Assembly (NCBI GenBank): GCA_024405255.1
Contig: JAKSOY010000129.1
Location: forward strand, 1-12,304
Direction: 5' to 3'
From: Kiritimatiellia bacterium
GTDB lineage: Bacteria; Verrucomicrobiota; Kiritimatiellia; RFP12; UBA1067
DNA length: 12,304 nt
The first letter of the stretch is position 1. Every line of letters starts with the position of its first letter. The notes beneath the pieces were generated by a model. The model ran no database searches and was not told the origin of the DNA. It was given only the letters and a program-made list of their open reading frames with translations. Of the stretch, positions 7,523 through 12,304 are shown one piece after another. The position numbers and the translations under genes are program-made.

Positions 7523-9532
7523 TTATTCCACCTCGTAGGGTTCGCCGTTGTCGGTGAACGTCAGTTCCAGCGGCTGCATGTCGTTGCCGGTCCGGCGCGG
7601 CAGGTAGCGGACGCGCACGAGCTTCTTCGGCTCGCCATTGGCGGCGCGCTCGACAATACGCAGACCCGAGGGCAGGAAGTCGGCTGTCGTCTTGCCGTTG
7701 ACGAAGCGGGTGTAGCTGCGGCAGGTGCCGTCGTCCTTGTAGGTGAAGACGTCCTTCCAGTTGCGCGGCAGGGCGAGGTTGGGGTCGCAGTAGGTCATCG
7801 ACGGGTTCGTATAGTCGATCGACTCGATTTTGCCGTCGGGACGGTACACGCGCGTTTCAAGCGAGACGGGGCTGAACGAGATGATGGCCGGTGCGCCCCA
7901 TTCGGAGTCCTTGGTCTTGGCGAAGCAGGCGACATCGAGGCGGTTCGTGAGGCCGCGACGGTCGAGCACGATCTGGGCGAACCCGCGGTCCGGCGTGTTG
8001 AGGGATTCGCCAAGCGGCGCGGTGATCTTGACGCGCTTCGGGTCGCCGTTCACGACGCACCAGGTGTAGGTGACGTCATTGGTTTCTGTCGGGAAGGGGC
8101 GTGCGCGGAAGAGGAACGTCCGTTCGCCGGCAGGGGCGCGCAGCATGAAGGCGATGGCCGAAGGCGAGTTGAAGACGAGTTCCGAAAGGAGGTCCGGATA
8201 GTCGCGCAGCGGTTGCGGGTACTTCACGGGGAACATGCGTGAATTGATGAAATCGAGCGAGACCGTGGGCGGAATCTGTTCGGGACGCAGCGCGTGAGCT
8301 TTTTTCACGAGGCGAACGACGTCGAGCCGCTTCGAGGCGAATGCCGTGGGATGGGCCTTTGCTGAAAGATAGTCCGCTTCGGACGTGACATCCTTCTGCG
8401 TACTGCGCAGCAGCCACTGCAGGGTGGGGCCCATCAAGTGACGCTTGACGATGGCGGCTTTCGTGTCCCGCAAGAACGACGCGGAGGCGGCCAAGGCGGC
8501 GCGCAGGAAGGGCTGGTCGCTCCAGGACGCACCCAGTGAAACGAACTGGAAGGGGGCGTTGCCGGGAAAGACGTCGCCCAGGAGCGGCTTGCCGTAGTCG
8601 TTCACGCACGGCATGATCCAGAATTGGTTGTTGCGGTAGAGGGCGTCCATCCGTGTGGCGAGACCATGCTCCGTCATCGAGAAGCGGGCCATGGAGCGCC
8701 AGTAGGGTCCTTTCGTGTAACCGCGCGAGATGTTGCCGAAGACGGGACACGGAAAGAGCGCATTCGGATGGTCGACGTCGGCGGAGGTTGCCTGGGCGGA
8801 CTTCGGGTAGCGCACGACGCTCAGCTGCGGGAAGTCGCCTGTGGCGATGGTGGAGTGTCCGCGGTCGCGGTTCAGGTAGAGGTCGCCGGCGTTACCGGCG
8901 GCCGAGCCTTCGGAGAGCCACGCGCGCACGAAGGGGACTTCGGGATTCGTCGGTTTCGATTTCGAGTAGTTGATCGCCTGGAGGGCGAGCGGCGTCTTGG
9001 CGGGCGTGAAGCGTATCAGCGCTTCGTAGAGACCGGAGTCGAAGTTCCACACGAGGTTCGTTTCGGAGAGGGTGAAGCCGCTGCCAATGGTGACGGTACG
9101 GGGTCCGGGGGTGGGGCGTCCGGGGACGGGCTGGCCGGCGAGCGCGCGGGCCTTCTCGAGGAGTTCGGCGAAGCGCGGGAGCTGTTTCAGACGGGCGAAG
9201 TCCGCATCGGCCGAAATGGCGTCCGCATTGCGAAACCCGAATGTGATGGCGCGTTCCAGTTCGGTCAGGGCGGGCTCGGGATCCTTCTGGTAGGCGAGCG
9301 CGCATGCGAGATTGTAGTGCCAGGTGGCGTCGCCTGGAACGATCGTCAGCGCCGCGCGGCAGATCGCCTCCATGGCACGAAGGTCGCCGCGACGGAGCGC
9401 CCCTACCAGCTCTTGACGGAGCTGGTTATGGCGCGGCCATACACGCGGAAGCTCCCAGAGGGGAAGCGGGCGTTCCTCTTCCGCATGAACGGCAAAGACA
9501 GCGAGCAGAAACAAAAAACAGATTTTCTTCAT
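7523..9532 (-). CDS. Secreted TPR-containing protein of unknown function
   Basis: This 669-residue protein has a clear signal peptide (MKKICFLFLLAVFAVHA, cleavage near residue 17) and should be exported to the periplasm or cell surface. Residues about 36-130 form TPR-like helices, best seen at AICRAALTIVPGDATWHYNL and PALTELERAITFGF, followed by a Pro/Gly-rich linker (132-145). The remaining roughly 520 residues have no transmembrane helix, are rich in aromatic and beta-strand-like stretches, and match no family I recognise. It is the first gene of the operon with the KS-like and AT/DH/PPTase genes, only 4 bases before the KS gene. It may therefore handle or present the product of that system outside the cytoplasm; this is inferred from position only. 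The ATG at 9532 has no Shine-Dalgarno sequence, and a TAAAAT box lies 6 bases upstream. Confidence 0.75.
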   Translation of the reverse strand: MKKICFLFLLAVFAVHAEEERPLPLWELPRVWPRHNQLRQELVGALRRGDLRAMEAICRAALTIVPGDATWHYNLACALAYQKDPEPALTELERAITFGFRNADAISADADFARLKQLPRFAELLEKARALAGQPVPGRPTPGPRTVTIGSGFTLSETNLVWNFDSGLYEALIRFTPAKTPLALQAINYSKSKPTNPEVPFVRAWLSEGSAAGNAGDLYLNRDRGHSTIATGDFPQLSVVRYPKSAQATSADVDHPNALFPCPVFGNISRGYTKGPYWRSMARFSMTEHGLATRMDALYRNNQFWIMPCVNDYGKPLLGDVFPGNAPFQFVSLGASWSDQPFLRAALAASASFLRDTKAAIVKRHLMGPTLQWLLRSTQKDVTSEADYLSAKAHPTAFASKRLDVVRLVKKAHALRPEQIPPTVSLDFINSRMFPVKYPQPLRDYPDLLSELVFNSPSAIAFMLRAPAGERTFLFRARPFPTETNDVTYTWCVVNGDPKRVKITAPLGESLNTPDRGFAQIVLDRRGLTNRLDVACFAKTKDSEWGAPAIISFSPVSLETRVYRPDGKIESIDYTNPSMTYCDPNLALPRNWKDVFTYKDDGTCRSYTRFVNGKTTADFLPSGLRIVERAANGEPKKLVRVRYLPRRTGNDMQPLELTFTDNGEPYEVE

Positions 9533-9538
9533 GCGACT

Positions 9539-9554
9539 ATTTTACCACATTTTA
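9539..9554 (-). promoter_or_regulatory. Possible minus-strand -10 boxes for the TPR/PKS-like operon
   Basis: Read on the minus strand, two TAAAAT hexamers occur 10 bases apart (complements of 9549-9554 and 9539-9544). The nearer one ends 6 bases before the ATG at 9532, so its predicted first transcribed base would be the A of the start codon, giving a leaderless mRNA. The farther one would leave a leader of about 10 bases. No good -35 box is seen at the right distance; TTTCGG, 17 bases upstream of the nearer box, is poor. A third TAAAAT copy lies farther up at 9587-9592. Low-confidence prediction. Confidence 0.35.
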
Positions 9555-9595
9555 GACGCGACCGAAAGCAGGGATAATCGCCTTGCATTTTACGC

Positions 9596-9625
9596 TTGCC
9601 CGTGAAGGGCCTGTTGGTGTAAAAT
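9596..9625 (+). promoter_or_regulatory. Possible sigma70-like promoter for the arabinofuranosidase gene
   Basis: TTGCCC (9596-9601) and TAAAAT (9620-9625) are separated by 18 bases. Transcription would start near 9632, giving a leader of about 45 bases that ends in an AAGGAAAGG ribosome binding site (9665-9673). GCCC (9598-9601) and GGGC (9607-9610) form a short inverted repeat next to the -35 box. No operator for a sugar-responsive regulator is recognisable. Confidence 0.45.
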
Positions 9626-9676
9626 AGCGCGCGAGTCGGTTTCGAGTCAAGGTTGTATTCCAAGAAGGAAAGGTTG

Positions 9677-11737
9677 ATGATGAAAAACGGTGCAAGATTC
9701 CCGTATCGGGCGGTTTTGGGCGTGGCGATGGTTTTTGCGGCGATGGCTGTCGGAGCGGAAGGCGTTCGCTTTGGCGTGGGGACGTATTCGGGCCAGGCGG
9801 CGTTCAAGGATTTCAAGGTTGTCGATCCGGCGGGCAAGGTCCTGGTGGCCGGCGACTTCTCGAAGACGGACAATGTCAAGGGCTGGACGTCGTTCGGTCC
9901 CGGCGAATGGCAGGCGGCGAATGGCGAGCTGGCGCAGGTGGCGGTGCGTCCCAACGGCCAGGCCATGACGCTGCAGATCCCCACGGCGTATCCGTCCGCG
10001 ACGCTGACGGTGAAGGCGAAGCGCGTGTCGGGTCCCGAGGGCTTCATCATCGCGACCGGCAACACGCAGAAGACGGGCGGCGAATGGGTCATCTTCGGCG
10101 CCTGGGGCAATGAGAAGCATGCCGTGGAGATGCCGGGCTATCGTCTGGCGAAGGTGGAGGGGGCGATCGAGCAGGACCGTTGGTACGATGTGAAAGTCGA
10201 GGCGACCGAGGCGGGCGTACGCGCGTGGCTGGACGGCCGGCTCGTGCTGGAGGCGCCGGCGTGTCTGCCGGTCGACCAGGCGACAATCGCGCCGGTCGCC
10301 GACGCAAAGAAGATCAAGTACAATCCGATGATCTTCGGACAGTTCCTCGAGCATTTCGACAACCAGGTCTACGGTGGCGTGTACGATCCGAGTTCGCGTT
10401 TCGCCGACGAGGACGGGTTCCGTACGGACGTGATGGAGGCGCTTCGGGAGATCAAGTGTCCGGTCGTGCGCTGGCCGGGCGGCTGTTTCGTTTCGGCGTA
10501 TCACTGGAAGGACGGCGTGGGCAAAGTGCGCGAAAGGGCGTTCAACAAGGCCTGGGGCGTGGTGGATCCGAACACCTTCGGTACCGACGAGTACGTGAAG
10601 TGGTGCCGCAAGGTCGGCTGCGAGCCGTACATCTGCACCAACGCCGGTACGGGTACGCCGGAGGAGATGAGCGACTGGGTCGAGTATTGCAACCTCTCGG
10701 ACGGCAAGTGGGCCAATCTTCGCAAGCAGAACGGCCATGCCGAGCCGTTGAACGTCAAGTATTGGAGCGTGGGCAACGAGAACTACGGCGGTTGGGAAAT
10801 CGGTGCGAAGACGGTGCAGGAGTGGGGCCCGCTCGTGTGCGAGTCGGCGAAGCTGATGCGCGCCGTCGACCGCAAGCTGAACCTGCTGGCCGCCGCTTCG
10901 ACCAGCGAGGGCTGGACGGGTCCGCTGCTCGACAAGGCGGGGCGCCATCTCGACTATGTGAGCATCCATGGCTATTGGGACGGCTACAACCGCAGCCGCG
11001 GCAGCTGCTCGCCCTATCTGACGTGCATGATGCGTACGATGAGTCCCGAGCAGAGCATCAAGACCACGATCGACGTGCTCAATCGCCACAACTGCGGCGG
11101 CCGCGTCAAGATCGCCTTCGACGAATGGAATCTGCGCGGGTGGTACCATCCGGGACTGGGTGCTTTCCGTCACGAACATGAATTCGCCGAGCGGCGCAAG
11201 AACGACATCGCCTCCACCTACACGATGGCCGACGCGGTGTTCTCGAGCTGCTTCCTCAATTCCTGTCTGCGTCACGGCGATGTGGTGACGATGGCGTGCT
11301 TTGCGCCGTGCGTCAATACGCGCGGCTGCATTTTCACGCACAAGGACGGCATCGTCAAGCGGACGACCTGGCACGTGTTCCACATGTACACGCATTTGCT
11401 GGAATCGTACATGGTGCCCGTCAACCTCGCCTGCGGCGACCTGTGCAGCGGGGCTTCGTCGGTGCCGGTGTTGGATGCGGCGTTGACGACGAACGCCGAC
11501 GGCACGCGTCGTGTGCTGGCAATCGCCAACAAGCATCCCGAAAAGCAGGTGCGGCTCGACGTTGCGGCGTTCACGGGTGCGAAGGAACTTAAGGCGACGG
11601 CGCTCATCGGCGCGTCGCCCGACGACTACAACGATATCGGCGCGGAAAACCGCGTGGTGTCGCAGAAGGTGACACTGCCGGTCAAGAACGGTTCGGTGGC
11701 ATTGGCGCCGCACGCCGTCTACTGCATCGAGTTGTAA
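9677..11737 (+). CDS. Secreted GH51-type alpha-L-arabinofuranosidase with N-terminal jelly-roll domain
   Basis: This enzyme removes terminal alpha-L-arabinofuranosyl residues from arabinoxylan, arabinan or related polysaccharides. The start at 9677 gives 686 residues; the ATG at 9680 is equally possible, and the frame is open to a TTG at 9653. AAGGAAAGG at 9665-9673 favours the ATG pair. A signal peptide (about 1-28, AVGA) predicts export. Residues about 30-195 form a LamG/CBM-like beta-sandwich (FGVGTYSGQAAFKDFKV near the start, WLDGRLV at 184-190). The GH51 TIM barrel follows: FGQFLEH (220-226), RWPGGCF (265-271), GNENYG (366-371) with acid/base Glu368, and FDEWN (481-485) with nucleophile Glu483. 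A C-terminal beta-domain ends the protein. All key residues are present. It is divergently transcribed from the TPR/PKS-like operon, with no obvious functional link. Linkage specificity cannot be told from the sequence. Confidence 0.92.
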   Translation: MMKNGARFPYRAVLGVAMVFAAMAVGAEGVRFGVGTYSGQAAFKDFKVVDPAGKVLVAGDFSKTDNVKGWTSFGPGEWQAANGELAQVAVRPNGQAMTLQIPTAYPSATLTVKAKRVSGPEGFIIATGNTQKTGGEWVIFGAWGNEKHAVEMPGYRLAKVEGAIEQDRWYDVKVEATEAGVRAWLDGRLVLEAPACLPVDQATIAPVADAKKIKYNPMIFGQFLEHFDNQVYGGVYDPSSRFADEDGFRTDVMEALREIKCPVVRWPGGCFVSAYHWKDGVGKVRERAFNKAWGVVDPNTFGTDEYVKWCRKVGCEPYICTNAGTGTPEEMSDWVEYCNLSDGKWANLRKQNGHAEPLNVKYWSVGNENYGGWEIGAKTVQEWGPLVCESAKLMRAVDRKLNLLAAASTSEGWTGPLLDKAGRHLDYVSIHGYWDGYNRSRGSCSPYLTCMMRTMSPEQSIKTTIDVLNRHNCGGRVKIAFDEWNLRGWYHPGLGAFRHEHEFAERRKNDIASTYTMADAVFSSCFLNSCLRHGDVVTMACFAPCVNTRGCIFTHKDGIVKRTTWHVFHMYTHLLESYMVPVNLACGDLCSGASSVPVLDAALTTNADGTRRVLAIANKHPEKQVRLDVAAFTGAKELKATALIGASPDDYNDIGAENRVVSQKVTLPVKNGSVALAPHAVYCIEL

Positions 11738-11932
11738 TCCCGCCGTCTCCGTCGGCGCCCCCGAGGCGGCGATCACACGAGATCTGGAGGGCTTGGCCCG
11801 GTCTCGTTGAGCTTCATAGGTCGCCCCTAACCGGAAGGGGCTCGTCTTTGTCGAGGCCGAGCACGTCCTGCTCGAACTGCTCGCACGGCGAAAGGAACTA
11901 GGTTTTGAATTCATGGCCAGAGCAAAACGTGC
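11738..11932. other. Non-coding stretch with GC-rich inverted repeats and possible gene debris
   Basis: No convincing gene lies in this stretch. Right after the arabinofuranosidase stop, overlapping GC-rich complementary segments (11741-11770) could form a hairpin but have no T-run. One plus-strand frame from just after a TAG at about 11817 to a TGA at 11936 reads like protein (…VEAEHVLLELLARRKELG…) but has no start codon. It may be the tail of a decayed gene or chance. There is no tRNA or CRISPR repeat. Confidence 0.35.
11823..11850 (+). terminator. Weak candidate terminator downstream of the arabinofuranosidase gene
   Basis: GCCCCT (11823-11828) and AGGGGC (11836-11841) form a 6-bp GC-rich stem with a 7-base loop, followed by TCGTCTTTG. 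The T-run is short and interrupted and the hairpin is 86 bases past the stop codon. Termination here is plausible but unproven. Confidence 0.3.
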
Positions 11933-11962
11933 TTGACGTGAAGTGCCAACCTCTGATATACT
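11933..11962 (+). promoter_or_regulatory. Strong sigma70-like promoter for the ATPase gene
   Basis: TTGACG (11933-11938) and TATACT (11957-11962) are each one base off consensus and lie 18 bases apart. The start of transcription would be near 11969, in the spacer of the palindrome at 11959-11978. Confidence 0.65.
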
Positions 11963-11978
11963 AAACACGAATTTAGTA
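11959..11978. promoter_or_regulatory. Palindrome overlapping the -10 box and start site (possible operator)
   Basis: TACTAAA (11959-11965) is perfectly reverse-complemented by TTTAGTA (11972-11978) around CACGAA. It overlaps the -10 hexamer and the predicted transcription start, which is where a repressor would act. The candidate regulator is unknown; autoregulation by the downstream gene product is only a guess. Confidence 0.45.
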
Positions 11979-11994
11979 AACGGAGGTTTAGGAG

Positions 11995-12304
11995 ATGAAG
12001 TTCTATGGACGAACAGAGGAAATTGATCTTTTGCGAAAGACGAGGGATATTTCTCGTCAGTTTTCGCAGTTTACCGTTGTCACGGGGCGTAGAAGGGTTG
12101 GAAAAACCGAGGTCATCAAGCAGGCGTTAAATGACGGTCAAGGTGGTTTTGTCTATCTGTTGATAACGAAACAGGCGGAAAAGACCCTTTGCCAGGATTT
12201 GCAACGTGATATTGAATTGGCGGTCGGCGGAAGGATCAAGATCCACGGCCAATGCAGTCGGGTTGCCGATCTTGTCAAGGAACTGTTTGAGGAAGCCGAG
12301 CGAG
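11995..12304 (+). CDS. Archaeal-type AAA/STAND-like ATPase, N-terminal part (cut by window end)
   Basis: The frame is open from the ATG at 11995 to the window edge: 103 complete codons with no stop. It begins MKFYGRTEEIDLL, typical of the archaeal ATPase (PF01637-like) family found widely in bacteria. The Walker A motif is GRRRVGKT at residues 31-38. These proteins usually run to about 350-480 residues and often carry a C-terminal nuclease-like or DUF234/DUF4143-type region; that part is outside the window. GGAGG at 11982-11986 lies 8 bases before the ATG, and a second AGGAG directly abuts it. The gene uses more A/T at third codon positions than its neighbours, suggesting later acquisition. 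The biological role of the family is poorly defined, and a defence or mobile-element link is possible. Confidence 0.8.
   Translation, partial: MKFYGRTEEIDLLRKTRDISRQFSQFTVVTGRRRVGKTEVIKQALNDGQGGFVYLLITKQAEKTLCQDLQRDIELAVGGRIKIHGQCSRVADLVKELFEEAER

Noticed and set aside
2777..9532. A complete PUFA or polyketide synthase cluster
   Set aside because: No ACP, KR, ER or active KS is encoded, and flanking genes are on the other strand, so no complete synthase is present in the window.
9647..11968. Minus-strand open frame of 773 codons opposite the arabinofuranosidase gene
   Set aside because: It is antisense to a gene with full GH51 motifs, its translation is rich in Arg and His without domain character, and long antisense frames are expected at this GC content.

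Overview
The window is a GC-rich, densely coding bacterial chromosome segment with seven protein genes, one of them cut by the right edge. The gene mix is a roughly 450-residue aspartate kinase, a PaaK-type acyl-CoA ligase, a secreted GH51 arabinofuranosidase with an N-terminal jelly-roll, a secreted TPR protein and an archaeal-type AAA ATPase. Together with clear Shine-Dalgarno and sigma70-like signals this suggests an anaerobic, polysaccharide-degrading bacterium, perhaps of the Verrucomicrobiota/Kiritimatiellota/Lentisphaerota group. That placement is an inference from gene content; no rRNA or other marker is present.

Layout. Bases 1-136 hold a 12-bp inverted repeat and a good sigma70-like promoter. 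The promoter drives a two-gene plus-strand unit: aspartate kinase (137-1495) and a phenylacetate-CoA-ligase-like enzyme (1503-2780). This unit converges on a three-gene minus-strand operon running from 9532 to 2777. The two stop codons overlap in one TTAA, and the likely terminator of the plus-strand transcript lies about 75 bases inside the 3' end of the opposing gene.

The minus-strand operon is the most unusual part. In transcription order it encodes a secreted TPR protein of unknown function (9532-7523), a stand-alone ketosynthase-fold protein (7518-6118), and a 1114-residue protein with an acyltransferase-like part, a double-hotdog dehydratase-like part and a C-terminal Sfp-type phosphopantetheinyl transferase (6121-2777). 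By eye, the KS has lost its active-site Cys and first His, the AT its Ser and His, and the DH its His and Asp, while the phosphopantetheinyl transferase keeps its signature residues. No acyl carrier protein or ketoreductase is encoded here. This looks like a set of non-catalytic (chain-length-factor-like or scaffold) PKS/PUFA-synthase subunits tied to a live carrier-protein-activating enzyme and a secreted partner. It is the best candidate in the window for an undescribed system.

A 144-base divergent intergenic region separates this operon from a plus-strand secreted GH51 alpha-L-arabinofuranosidase (9677-11737). A 257-base non-coding stretch follows, with a weak terminator-like hairpin and possible gene debris. 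A strong promoter overlapping a palindrome then leads into an AT-richer ATPase gene (11995 to the edge) that looks acquired.
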